Origin: Metallyticus violacea | Lineage: Eukaryota > Arthropoda > Insecta > Mantodea > Metallyticidae | Direction: 5' to 3' | Assembly: GCA_030762175.1 (NCBI GenBank) | Contig: CM060841.1 | Span: 14,299,001-14,363,000 of the forward strand | DNA length: 64,000 bases | Part shown: piece after piece, positions 10,431 to 21,198 of the stretch | Layout: each line of letters starts with the position of its first letter | Numbering within the stretch: the stretch's first letter is position 1 | Notes under the pieces: model-generated | Seen by the model: the letters and a program-made list of their open reading frames with translations, nothing else | Database searches by the model: none | What the model was told of the DNA's origin: nothing | Translations under genes and position numbers: made by a program

Positions 10431-10702
10431 CCGCTACGGATGACCGAGGTCGTTAAGGCGCGGACTCGTGAGCGGGAGGTCTGGGGTTCGATTTCCACCT
10501 GACTGAGGCTTTTTCCAGGTTTTCCTCAGTCCGAATAAATAGCAAATGCCGGAAAGGTATCCTAAACTTAGGCCTGGAACGTTTCCTGCTTAAAAAAAAA
10601 TCCTTCCCGAATATATAATTTCATCTCATGTATCATCAGTGTCCACCGCCTGTGATGCCTCAGTAGTAAAAACGGGCATTAAACACAATTAATTTAAAAA
10701 AA
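10431..10702 (+). mobile_element. SINE-A, full length with a 13-20 bp gap after the B-box
   Basis: Intact A-box region (GACCGAGGTCGTTAAGG) and B-box (GGTTCGATTTCC). The family block CCAGGACCGTCCTCC after the B-box is missing. Body and 3' end are normal (CATCTCATGTATCATC, GTAAAAACGGGCATTAAAC). Only a short possible duplication (CAGGAG at 10424 and 10703). Confidence 0.9.
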
Positions 10703-11107
10703 CAGGAGTGCTGTAAATGCTGTTACTAGTTTGAATGCATTGTGTTAAAAGAACTAATTTTCCTGCCTAAAAATAGCATTGCACGACCATCAAAAAGCGA
10801 AGGGTTCCAGCTGAGACTGGAAATTCATATGATGCGAGTAAATCCGTACATGTGGTAGCTTGATCTCCTCTATTTGCAGTAACCGAAGCAACTGCAAGTG
10901 TAATACCGCTATCCAACTCAGACATTTCCTGTTATTTATCAAACAGACGCAGCAGCTATCATTGGCGACTGTTAAGTGTTAGATTAAATTCACGCCCGAG
11001 ACGCGGTTGGAATATATTTGCTTTAACCACGTGACATGTTATTTGCATTTACTTAGTACATACGCGTCGCATATAATAGGTGGGGTGATTTAGGAAGCAC
11101 GCCTCAC
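10703..11107. other. Non-coding; no gene seen
   Basis: Nothing recognisable between the SINE and the exon candidate that follows. Confidence 0.45.
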
Positions 11108-11349
11108 CTCGCAAGTGGTACGAAGTTTTGCAACTCTAGTCGCATTTGTTTCCAGAGCAACTCACGTCTTAACAAATCAGGACTAAACAGAAAAGTAATG
11201 AAGTAGCGACCAGAGGACGAACTGCGAGACAGTGGGGTGAGCATTTCCCGCAATGCAGTCTCTCTGACAACAACTTTCCTCTGATAAAGTTCCAAGCCCT
11301 CAGCAATTATACTGCTGTCCTTCCTCCGAAACAGCTTATACCTCCAGTG
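11108..11349 (-). CDS. Candidate internal exon, unknown basic protein
   Basis: On the minus strand this is 242 bp, open throughout. An in-frame TAG sits exactly at the acceptor-like GGTAG (ends 11350), and a strong donor GCGAG|GTGAGG follows at 11108/11107. The peptide begins HWRYKLFRRKDS, continues GLELYQRKVVVRETALREM and LTPLSRSSSSGRYF, and ends LLWKQMRLELQNFVPLAR. It is rich in Arg, Leu and Lys, probably helical. It enters in phase 0 and leaves with two bases of a split codon. The weakness is the lack of a pyrimidine tract before the acceptor. The HW.xxL.RR start recalls spindle-pole (SFI1-type) helical repeats, but that is too weak to name it. Confidence 0.38.
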
Positions 11350-11889
11350 CTACCAATCTTACTCTACCCTGCAACTAAGTTTACGTTTTTGACAATAGTT
11401 TATTAGAGGTTTATGTGTCCAAGAGATATAGTATGTTGTATAAGGGCGTCATATCGATCAATGACTTGAGGTTTATAATCTGTTTCCATCATTCTTTAAT
11501 ATAAACATGTGCTCCACAAATACGCCCTCGGAAAACATAAAAAAATGTACAATATTAGGAAAACTTCCCTGCCTTCAAACCATAATATTTCTTGATTACA
11601 TAAAACATTACTAGTAGTAATGGACGTTTTATTGTACGTTTTAGGATACACTCAAATAAATACAACTGTCGCATGGACCTTACGGCCGTACATGCTAATG
11701 TCGTCCTTGTAGCAATCAGAAGGGTCATATATACATACACACACACCTACCTACAAACATACAAATATACAAATACTTCGACATATTTAAGTTTTCTATT
11801 AATAATTTAAATACAAATACATAGACATGAGTGGGACCCTTACTCTTGAGCCCTCCTTCCCTTTACTTGCACCCCCTCTCCTACTCTCC
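11350..11889. other. Non-coding; no gene seen
   Basis: AT-rich; short alternating ATAC/CACA stretches at about 11730-11790. Confidence 0.5.
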
Positions 11890-11901
11890 CTCTTCAATAA
11901 A

Positions 11902-12184
11902 CCGCCACGGGTGGCCCAGGTCGTTAAGGCGCGGACTCGTGAGCGGGAGGTCTGGGATTCGAATCCCACCAGGACCGTCCTCCCTGACTAAGATTTTTTC
12001 TCGGTTTTCCTCAGTCCTCATAACTGGCAAATGCCGGAGAGGTACTCTAAACTTAGGTCTGGAACGTTTCCTTCCTTAAAAAAAATCCTTTCCCAATATT
12101 TCATTTCATTTCATGTCATGTATTACAAGTGTTCACCGCACTGTGGTGCCTCAATAGTAAAAACGGGCGTTAAACGCCATTCAA

Positions 12185-12188
<4 letters not shown>
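11902..12188 (+). mobile_element. SINE-A, best-preserved full-length copy
   Basis: This copy shows the family architecture clearly: A-box TGGCCCAGGTC at 11912-11922, B-box GATTCGAATCC at 11956-11966, block CCACCAGGACCGTCCTCC, body with CAGTCCTCATAACTGG, CAAATGCCGG and TTCCTTCCTT, and 3' end GTAAAAACGGGCGTTAAAC. The tail is a TA microsatellite (next entry). CCTCTTCA just before the head (11889-11896) recurs at 12228-12235, after the TA tract, which suggests that the tract is the element's own tail. With both promoter boxes near consensus it could have been transcribed by polymerase III. Confidence 0.95.

Positions 12189-12224
<36 letters not shown>
12189..12224. repeat. (TA)n tail microsatellite of SINE-A
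   Basis: About 18 TA units between the SINE 3' end and the second target-duplication copy, so this microsatellite probably grew from the SINE tail. It gives rise to spurious Ile-Tyr frames on both strands. Confidence 0.9.
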
Positions 12225-12225
<1 letters not shown>

Positions 12226-12240
12226 TTCCTCTTCATTATA

Positions 12241-12577
12241 GCCATTAACTTCCTTTGTCGGATCTTCTCTAGAAATATTCCCAAATTGTGTGAACATGCA
12301 CTTAACAAAGAATCTCAGAAAGAAAGATAAGAGTATCGCCAAGTTGTTTCTACTCACAAAATTAAATCATAACAAACCAGGGACGGCTACTCTCGGAGGT
12401 TGCGCTATCCCATAAAGTTCACGTTTAATTTCCCACCACCATTGCTTAACGAGCTTTATACGTAAAAGAAAGGGGAAAAAAAACCAGCAATATATGTAAG
12501 GGACTTGCATCTTGCGACTGTTATCTGTAGGGGAATTGGTTTGCAAAAGCATTGCAAACCAATGTCTTAGTGCGTTT
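12241..12577. other. Non-coding; no gene seen
   Basis: No family-specific repeat or convincing frame. Confidence 0.45.
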
Positions 12578-12797
12578 GTGGATTTTTTGACTTAAAGAAT
12601 TGTTTATATGCTTCCCTTCCCATGCCCCTTTTCGGAAGGAAAGTAAAGCGGTGGGTCCCGTGTCGTACATTTACGGCACGATAAAGAACCTCAAGCCTGA
12701 AAGAAGAGACCTCTGAGCAAAATTTGTCGGCCGTTTCACGCCCTGAATTGAATGGGATGCTGATGACCTGAGATGTTAAAGAACGTCCGTAAATAAA
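12578..12797 (+). mobile_element. SINE-B, 5'-truncated
   Basis: Begins within the body (degenerate GGATTTTTT..CTTAAAGAAT), is clear from TTTCGGAAGGAAAGTAAAGC onward, and ends GAACGTCCGTAAATAAACC. The tRNA-like head and both promoter boxes are missing. Confidence 0.88.
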
Positions 12798-13994
12798 CCA
12801 AATGAAAAAATCAACCCCATGCACCTTTTACTTCTGATTGTAATTTCAGTGAGATTTTGTAAGAACACTCGTCTTCCGCTGCATGCCTATTCAGAGCAGT
12901 TAATCTGCTACCCTTATTAATCTAACCGGTATTTGGTAGCCACGAGTAAATTGACATATTATTTTTCTTGTTTCAAGCAAATATATTTACATTTAATCCT
13001 TTAAATAACATAACAATAATTATGACAATGAGTATAAAGCTCCTACTTACTGAGTGATATTTTTAGACGTTTTTTATATTTTGGTTTGACCTGGAGTCTC
13101 AATTAGCTTTTCTCTTCTTTCTTTCTTAGGGAGAAAGTCCGTTCCTTTCTATCAGTCATAAGCTGACTGTATGAGAGTTGTTTGATAACGTAAATAAAAA
13201 GGAAAGCAACATTTCATTTAGCTTAAATCAGTTTGTTATATTTTGCCCAGGAGTATTTCAAAGACATGATATGACGCTTTGTAATCATTCAAATGCAGTT
13301 ATAATTCAATATTTTCAGAAAATATTTTTTTCCTGTCCACTTTTATGAGATTTTAGAACAGATAAAATTTAGAAGGGGTCAAATCTGGTCAGTAGGCTGG
13401 ATGGTGCAACAGTTCGAACCTCAGCTTGTGCATTTTCGCATTTGCAACTACAGATATGCGCACCGATGAAACAAAACTTTCATTTGGAAAGATGTAATCG
13501 TTTCCTCTTAAGTGTCATTGTTAAAATTCTGTATTACATTAGCAACATATTCAACAGTGACGATTCTTTCATGTTCTAGACAAGTTAAAAATTAAAATAA
13601 CTCCTGTGATACCGTAGGCATGACATTTTCTGCAGATAGTTTTGTCTTTGATTTCTTCAAGGCAGTGTTTATACTGTTTTAATTACTGCTTTGTTTTACC
13701 TGTTTTCTTCATTTAATTTTTTTCCTATTGTTCATAATATGCAAACAACCCCCCTACAGATATCATTCGCAAATATAAACATCAGGCGGAAGACAGAAGT
13801 CCCCTAGGGGCATTGCTGTTATTTTTTCTTTTACGCATAAAACGCGAACTTTTTGGGATAGCGCAACCTCATAGATGAGCCGCCCCTGGTTTCTAAAGGA
13901 AATAAATGACGGATTATAATTTCGTTAGCTGTGCTATCACTTATACTCCTTTATTTTCACTTATCAAACAGCTCTCATATATTATGTACTTATG
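12798..13994. other. Non-coding; no gene seen
   Basis: About 1.2 kb of AT-rich sequence with no repeats I recognise and no frame over 60 codons. Confidence 0.5.
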
Positions 13995-14007
13995 CAGAGG
14001 TCCCTTG

Positions 14008-14061
14008 ATCGCCTGTGGTGCCTCTGAAGCAAAAACGGGCGTTAAACACTATTCATTCATT
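14008..14061 (+). mobile_element. SINE-A, 54-bp 3' end with target duplication
   Basis: Only the terminal SINE-A segment (CGCCTGTGGTGCCTC...AAAACGGGCGTTAAACACT) plus an ATTC-repeat tail. It is flanked by CAGAGGTCCCTTG (13995-14007) and CAGATGTCCCTTG (14062-14074), 12 of 13 bases identical, so it was inserted as a short piece. Confidence 0.85.
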
Positions 14062-14213
14062 CAGATGTCCCTTGCCTTCGTTTATTATGCATAATCTAAA
14101 ATGATTGGGAAAAAAATGATGGCAATGTAAAGTTAAATTACTTAAATATAGCCTGTCCTCCTCGATCTAACTTTGTCCATGATCAGCAATGATGAAAATG
14201 ATTTAGTGAACTA

Positions 14214-14655
14214 CAAGGGTAGGTCCATAAGTTTCCGGCCTAACCATTTTCTTTGTATGATAAAGACAAAAACTCTATTTCACTATTCAATATAGTTACT
14301 ATTTATTGCAATACACTTCTCACATCTTTCAATTAACAGTTCAACCCCCCCTCCAAATAGTCAGAAGTCTTGTCTGCAAAATGGGCATAAACAGCAGCCA
14401 TCACTTCTTCGTCACACTTAAATTTCCTTCCTTGAAGGTCCTTCTTGAATTTTGAGAAGAGGAAATAGTCGCTGGAAGCTAGATATAGGCTGTAGGGTGG
14501 ATGGTCGATCTCCTTGAAGTCACATTTCTTCACAGCTTCCTTTGCACTAAGAGCTGTGTGCACAGGCGCGTTGTCGTGAAGAAGGCGCAAACCACCACTC
14601 AGCTTTCCTCGCCTTTTCTCTTTGATGGAAGCACGTAATCTGTGCAGTAGAGTGA
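14214..14655 (-). mobile_element. Mariner lineage 1, 3' part only
   Basis: Starts with the terminal repeat CAAGGGTAGGTCCATAAG next to a TA (14212-14213) and matches the 3' end of the copies at 7311-8599 and 22106-23371. Similarity ends abruptly near 14655, at the equivalent of the middle of the catalytic domain. The 5' half is missing. Confidence 0.9.
14333..14590 (-). pseudogene. Mariner lineage 1 transposase, C-terminal fragment
   Basis: 85 codons, open: it begins at the second catalytic block (MRLLHDNAPVH), continues KEAVKKCDFKEIDHPPYS, has the third-Asp block as YLASSDYFLFSKFKK, and ends DYLEGGLNC. Two of three catalytic Asp residues survive here, but the first-Asp region and the whole DNA-binding half are absent, so the fragment is non-functional. 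The stop position matches the sister copy at 23258. Confidence 0.88.
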
Positions 14656-16431
14656 TTTTACACTCTATGGTCTGGATATAGACACCGAATTCCTTTATAA
14701 TTCCGCAATCGTTGAGCCCCTCCCTAGCCCCAAAATTCCTTTCAGAAAAGATGTTCTACTGAATCTAGGTCCGCAGTTTGTTCCTGTCCGATAGATCTTA
14801 CTACTGCCCCATAGACGGTTTTCAGTTAATCTACAGGCATTCTGCTACCCAACCGAAGATTAATGGTGAAATGAATAAGGGTGGATGGAGCACCATTTTT
14901 AGGGATTATAGTCGCTCTTTGGATTTACCAGATACAGTACTATTTATAAAAGTAATTAGCAATTTCTGGAGATAATAAGACATGTAAAATGATTAAAATG
15001 GATACAATTGCTTAAGGAAACCTTGGTATATACCCACGAATCATCAGAGCTCTAGCACGAAGAGTAAAACTGAATAGTGGTCTTGAAAGCATTGAACGAA
15101 TCTATTAGCAAAGAAAAGATGTAAAAGCAACACATTTTATTCTTAAATTTTAAATGTTTGCAACTTTGTAAATTAAGCAACTCATAAGTAAGTATAACAT
15201 TTTGTACAATTGTGAACAATCCGTGAACGAATTTCAAATATACGAGTTACTTTTATTCTCATTCAATTCATGAATAAATTCCAAATCCGTATTTGACCTT
15301 TCTCTATTAACATTACTGACGATGGACATTCCTCTGAGTCTAGATGGTTTGTAACGGTTGCGTATTCATTATGCAAATGTACAATTATTTCAATATTGTA
15401 AGTCAATCTTACGGGAATTATATTTAAATTCTTATTTTATTCGTGAATCACTCGATATTACTTGTGACTATTTAGCTTATGAATCAGTGAGTAATCCGGA
15501 ATTCCAATCAATAACAAACAGTTCCTATCGCCACAATTTTATCGTTTCCGTTTTATCAATTTCATTTACCTGCAATTATTTTTATGCAAATTCATCAGGA
15601 AAGCGCACTGAAACACGTTTATAGCTTCTTTTGCCTAAACATCAGTGCACATTACAAATCAACAAACAATCAATATGACGGGCCATTGAAAACGTTTTGG
15701 CGAGACGTCAGATGCAAAAATTGACCCTATAATTTAAAGTTCTAAGCAGAGAGAAAGAGCTAAAAAAAAATAGAAACAGTGTGTGGAACAAGTTTAACCA
15801 GTGTCATTTGATTTAATAATTTTTACATTTAATTTGCGTTGTAGCTTATATGCTTCAGTTGTCTTCAATTTGTTTCCAAAGAGTTTAATTGAAAAAAATA
15901 AAACAGTATCCCTGTGACAGTGATATGCACAACCTTTCTACAAGGTAGTTCAGGTGGTTCCAGGACATGTCGCTAATAGACAGTGAGACTGTGATAATGA
16001 AGCTCTGAACTAGCAACGGCAGAGTTTTTAAACCCCCCTCCCTACCATCCTAAAAATGTGGCGGGAAGAACGTCATGAATATGTAGCAGGTGCCGGACAT
16101 CTCCTGCTTGAGCTGGCATTCTAATTTCCATGGGAAGGCTCATAAACGTAACGTGGGGCGAATTCTATACGAAGGAGCAGCATCACATTTCATGTTATAC
16201 TTTCGATTTATTCATCTTAAGACTAGATGCAAGTTTGAAAGGTTTCAGAAAAATTCACGCCGAGAAGAGAACGGAATATAATCTGATTGTGATGTGTGCG
16301 TTGAGAAGTTTATCTCAAAGCATATTTGATCCTCGCATTTGACAGCTCCATATATATTTATAACATTTCTAAAGCTTTCATATTAATAAACATTTAAGAC
16401 TTCTAGCATTTTGTATTTTGCTGTCTTAGAT
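14656..16431. other. Non-coding; no gene seen
   Basis: Several short frames (14778-14975, 15358-15624, 16090-16342) show no motifs or clear splice signals. Confidence 0.45.
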
Positions 16432-16490
16432 TTGCTTAAAATCCTAGGCTTTCATTGACGTCTGCGGCCAGCATCGTCAGTGGAATGCTG
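16432..16490 (+). repeat. Repeat C, weak third copy
   Basis: TTAAAATCCTAGGCTTTC followed by CTGCGGCCAGCATCGTCAG resembles the blocks at 29461-29530 and 44816-44890 (AAAACT/CAA.G.TTTCGC..., CGGCCAACATCATCA). It is poorly conserved and may be part of a longer, otherwise unrecognised interspersed repeat. Confidence 0.35.
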
Positions 16491-16675
16491 AATTATGAGT
16501 TATTTTATTACTCGTATAACGGATGCAGATAAAGTGATAGTTGAGCAAGTGTTCGTCATTGTTTAAATGGAATCCATGCGGGGTTGTTGTTCTAGCTGCA
16601 AAGGTCTCGTTCCTCCAACAAACCTCTTAACACTTGCTCAACCATAAACATCATACGTAACTTCAACTGCTAGGC

Positions 16676-17774
16676 AAGTTACAAATGAGTATAGTACATA
16701 AATAAGAGTACTGATTTGAAAAATAGTTTCATTTCTCAACTTAATCTCCCTTGAGGCACTTGTTCCATATTTCACAAGTCCCCGAAATCCAGCAGCATAA
16801 CATTTTTTGGGGCATCTGTCGGAACCAGGCTGCGACTCCACTTTCTACAGCTTCATCGTCTGGAAAAGGTTCACCTGGAAAATTATTTTTAAGAGAACCA
16901 ACAAATGGAAGCCGCTTGGAGCAAGGTCAGGGCTAAACGAAAGATGCTCTAGTACTTCCATTTAAATTTTTTGAAGCGTCCTTTTTGTCTTGGCAGTACG
17001 AGGACGCGCGTTGTCTTGCAAGAACAACACGCCTTTGGTGAGTTTCCTGAGGATGTTATAGAAGAAGTTGGTATTAAGGGTTTGCCTTGCTGGAATGCGA
17101 TGAGCAGTACTATGCGTGATCATCCGCTGTTTCCACTGCATTGAGGCACACTTTGTCTCGGGTTGGTAATGGTGAAAAGACTCATCACCTTTACAATCTG
17201 TATAGCATATCGTGGTAGCGATTGAGATGCTGCAATTCCTAAACCATTCTTTGTATTTTGTGTTGTGGGTCGGCATGCGTGGCATTCATCATGCACAGAC
17301 TTTGTGAAACCTAATTTCTCATGCATTATGTGGCAGGCCATGTCGTATGAATAACCAATAGTAGTATACAATGTTTATAGTTATCATTCTGTCAATTTGC
17401 ATTGTCTTCAACTCGTTGCAAATTCGTCTCACTTGCAATCTGCGTTGGCCGGTCGATGCAGTGTTCGCCTTCGATACGATCTGCCCTTCAGAGAACTTCT
17501 ACACCCAATTATAAATAGTTTAACGTGAGAGAACCTCTCACCATGGATGAGAAGCGTTATTTTTTTTTATATAAATTTTCTTTGATTCCATACCTTTTGC
17601 CCACAACGGAGAGTTGCTCGAGGGTTGTACAATCGCTCAGAGGCGCCACCATCTTGAAACTGCTGTTTCATTATTATAAACACTGATTGTCTAATTACCA
17701 TCGAAAAATTGCTGCCACCTGGTGGCAGTAGCCTCATTCAAACATGTAATGTCCCACATCGATTTGTAACTTCA
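16676..17774 (-). mobile_element. Mariner lineage 3, full-length decayed copy
   Basis: Matching inner terminal repeats AAGTTACAAAT (16677-16687) and its complement ATTTGTAACTT (17762-17772) bound about 1.1 kb. The minus strand holds a degenerate transposase. Translated pieces in order: HGERFSHVKLF, MACHIMHEKLGFTKSV, KGDESFHHYQPET (first catalytic block), FLQDNARPRTA (second Asp), then SPDLAPSGFHL, where the third catalytic Asp is replaced by Gly, and a C-terminal region around YAAGF. Multiple frameshifts and stops are present. A palindrome CTGCCACCTGGTGGCAG lies at 17712-17728 in the 5' leader. Confidence 0.85.
16962..17285 (-). pseudogene. Mariner lineage 3 transposase fragment
   Basis: The longest open part, 107 codons, holds the first (GDESFHHY) and second (QDNARPRTA) catalytic blocks separated by a shortened stretch that still has RKLTKGVLFL. 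The N-terminal DNA-binding part continues in another frame up to about 17550, and the third block lies downstream in another frame with Gly instead of Asp. Inactive. Confidence 0.85.
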
Positions 17775-18569
17775 TGACTTACCGTCGTACGAGTAATATC
17801 TATCATTCAAAATTTCGCAGTTGTTAGCGAAAGCTTTGACTTTTAAGCAAACTTAAGAAACCCGGAAGTTTTAAAATTTGATAATACGCTCAGATTTATC
17901 GTGAAGGGAAACAAAAAGTTTTTTTTTTTATAAAACAAGCATTTGGTTCAACAAAATTTTGGAATTATTATGGTTCTTTGTAAATAATATAAAACATGTA
18001 GGTGCATACCTGGAAACACATGGAGACGTTTTCCAATGAAGTAGTTGAGAATCTAGCCACTGTATGTGACACCTAAAGTAATGTGAAGTGACTTTTTGAT
18101 CACTCTGTATATAATAATCGAAAGTAGAAATAAAACTTCCGGATGAGCTAATGCAAAGTAGTAGTTAACAAGAATGTCTACTTTCCGTTGTTATTTGAAA
18201 TGACCAAAATGGCAGGATTTCTTTTAACGGAATTTCAGTAGAAATAAAATAATTATTCTATTTTCTGAAGACTAAATTATATCAATCACTAAAAGATGAA
18301 CACCATAGAGCAGTTTTAACAAACACGAAGAGAATAATAGAACACTTTCAACTTTTACATTTTTGGGATCGATGGTGTTGCATGCATTTCAACGCATTTA
18401 TGGAACCATTAAATGACTAAAGTGCCTACCTCCACAATTATTAATACTATCAGAAAGAAACAATTAAAATGTACCAGCAATTATCTGATGACTGATACGA
18501 CGAAGGTGAACTGCATCGCTCAAAGCCAGCAGGGCTATACCAGCCAGTTGTAGAGGTCGATTTGTTTTA
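17775..18569. other. Non-coding; no gene seen
   Basis: AT-rich sequence with no recognisable element. Confidence 0.5.
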
Positions 18570-18785
18570 CTTATGGACGCTCTTTAACATCTCAGGTCAT
18601 CAACGTCCCATTCAATTCAGGACGTGAAACGGCTCAGAGACCTTTTCTTTCAGGCTTGAGGTTCTTTATCGTGCCGTAAATGTACGACACGGACCGCTTT
18701 ACTTCCTTTCCGAAGGAAGCCATACTTAGGATTTCTACGCCCGAAAAAATCCATCGATCCTGGCCGGGATCGAACCCCGGCCAGA
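18570..18785 (-). mobile_element. SINE-B lacking its A-box end
   Basis: Read in reverse: the 3' end TTATGGACGCTCTTTAACATC, body, CCATCGATCCTGGCCGGGATC, and a B-box-like CGAACCCC, where similarity stops. About 15 bp around GGCCGACAAATTTTG are missing (ACGGCTCAGAG instead). Confidence 0.88.
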
Positions 18786-20685
18786 ACCGAGACGAGCATT
18801 TATATCAATATAACATGTGATAATCTATGAAATGTACTGCTCTTTGCATAAATAATTTTTGTTTTACTTGTAGGATTATTGAGCATGCGTATTTATGTAT
18901 TTTAAACTATTTTACAATGTTCATATAGATATAATTAATGTAGCAGATTTTTGTATGGTGTACACCATGAAATGTTCCACATTCTGAAGTCCATACACAC
19001 TACATGAATTTCATGGAATGTAGATAAATTTTAATTTCTTTAACTTTCCGCTTATTTAGTTAGATTTACTTAGTAATTTAGGACTGGTTGGTTATTACCC
19101 TATATGTTATTGTTTCTTTTTCTTTGCTCTCAACAAGTTTACCTCATTTATCACTTTTCTATGTATTTTATTACATCAAAATGTTTATAAAGGTTAAAAG
19201 ATAGATGATTTTGAAATTTTGAGTGTACAATGTTGTTTGGATACTTACCTAACATCTGCTTACGTTATTTTAAGTGTCCATCTTTATACTTCAATTAAAA
19301 ACAATACTAAACATTTCACATTAATAAAAGAATATCATTATATAAAACATTTTATATAGATAAGATAGACATTCTACTGAAGTGGAATCAAATGACCACA
19401 TAAAACCCTATACAAAATGTTAATGGAACAAAGGGTTCCAAGAGGAAATTCTTATGAAAGTTACAAAATATTTTAGATTTTTTTATTTCGTTTTGTAAAA
19501 CCTCTTTGTTTCAGTTTTCTCAAGTCAGTCTTTTAAGGTTCACAAAATACGAAAATGGCAATTTATTTCTTATTTTGCTATTTCTTGAAATATTAAAAAT
19601 ACTTTAAAATTTTCTTAATGAATTTTTATTAAAATTAAAAAAAATATTATCTGCTTTAGATTCACTTACTTCTTATACATTTAAAAAAAGACACAATGAT
19701 TCTGGTAATTGATAATTTCAAAGTAAATTGCTTCTACCGGTTGTTGAAAAGGATCGTTCTGAAATGTTTTCTGAGGCATTTGAGCTATAAAGTATTTTAT
19801 TGAAAATTTGAACTTTTTTTTTTAATATAATATAAAAATGCAACGAAGCACATACTAGGGATAAGCTAGAAAATGTTTGAAAATCTAATACAACTATTAA
19901 GCCTTTGAAAATTATACTCAATAAATTATCTATCTCATGATTCTCGATTGAAAATTCCATCTCATGGTTCTCTTTCAAGTATGTGTACTTCTAACACACT
20001 TTTCATTGCTCACAACAGTCACAAAGATTTTTTTTCTGCTTATAAAATCTATCACGTTTATGTAATTGAACCGTAAGAAATAATTGTGTTATTAAGGAGA
20101 ATGTACGCCTATTCTTATGTAATGCTGTTGATGGTGATTCTTTAGGCTTAATGTTTAATCCGATTTCCAAGCCGCCCTTACTTCTTACACACTTCTCCGG
20201 TATATTTCCAAGATTAAGAGGGGTTAAGGTGAGAGTTTTTCTCTGCAGCTTCCGCAACTGAGGACCTGCATTTTAAGTACTATGCCTTTCCTCAGTATCT
20301 AAATAAAACAGAGCCAGGTTTCTCAGGATTACGAGAATATTGCTGCTCTAGCGAATTGGCGAGTTGAGGCGAGGTTAACAGACCGGGTAGGGCGGCGCAA
20401 AATAAATTAATATTACCATTAATATAACACAGTACAGTTATTAAACATGCCTTATATGTTACACACTCAAAGTAAATAAAATATTTATTTTAAAAGTTTA
20501 ATATGATGTAAAGTTAACCAAAAGTATTTTTATATGTAAAATATTCTATATTTTTTATATTAACGAAAATGCACGTTTCCCTACATCTGGAACTAAAATT
20601 CCGACTTAAGCAATAAGTACAGTATATTGTGTGGATGTAAAAGAAACAATACTCATTTTAAATATGTATCTACCACAAATAAATA
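18786..20685. other. Non-coding, with two adjacent unidentified minus-strand frames
   Basis: 19718-19978 (86 codons, includes VVLDFQTFSSLSLVCASL) and 20003-20257 (84 codons, includes LTPLNLGNIPEKCV) lie 25 bp apart on the minus strand. They could be one decayed coding region or chance. I recognise neither, and no splice signal decides it. The rest is very AT-rich. Confidence 0.4.
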
Positions 20686-20843
20686 CGAGGCTGTTCAGTA
20701 AAGAATGATCACACTTTTTACAGACATTTTCTCACGCTAAAATTTAACTGTACAATATTTTGTTAGCTTAATGCGTAAAGTACGTGTACATGGTTTCATT
20801 GTTGTCATTCCCGCCTATGAGAAGTGTGCAAGTTAAAACTTCT

Positions 20844-20844
<1 letters not shown>

Positions 20845-20884
<40 letters not shown>

Positions 20885-21164
20885 GTGGACGCTCTTTAAT
20901 ATCGCAGGTCACCAGCGTCCCATGCGTCCCATTCAGTTCAGGGCGTGAAACGGCCGACAAATTTTGCTCAGAGGCCTCTTCTTTCAGGCTTGAGGTTCTT
21001 TATCGTGCCGTAAATGTACGACACGGGACCCACGGCTTTACTTCCCTTCCGAAGGAAGTCATACTTACGATTTTTACGCTCGAAAAAAAAAAAGCCATCG
21101 ATCCTGGCCCGGATCGAACCCGCGATCTTGGGTTTAGGAGGTTACCGCTACACCATCAGGACCG
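20845..21164 (-). mobile_element. SINE-B, full length, inserted in a mariner leader
   Basis: Reverse-oriented full SINE-B: T tract of about 35 at 20845-20879 (its A tail), 3' end TGGACGCTCTTTAA, complete body, B-box GGATCGAACCC, and A-box side (CTACACCATCAGGACC). The body has a small tandem duplication (CCCATGCGTCCCATTC). The flanks ACTTCTG (20838-20844) and ACTTATG (21165-21171) form a short imperfect duplication. The mariner was present first. The 192-codon frame crossing this region fuses SINE and mariner translations and is not a real protein. Confidence 0.93.
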
Positions 21165-21198
21165 ACTTATGACATGTTCAGTTCCTCCTACATCAAAA

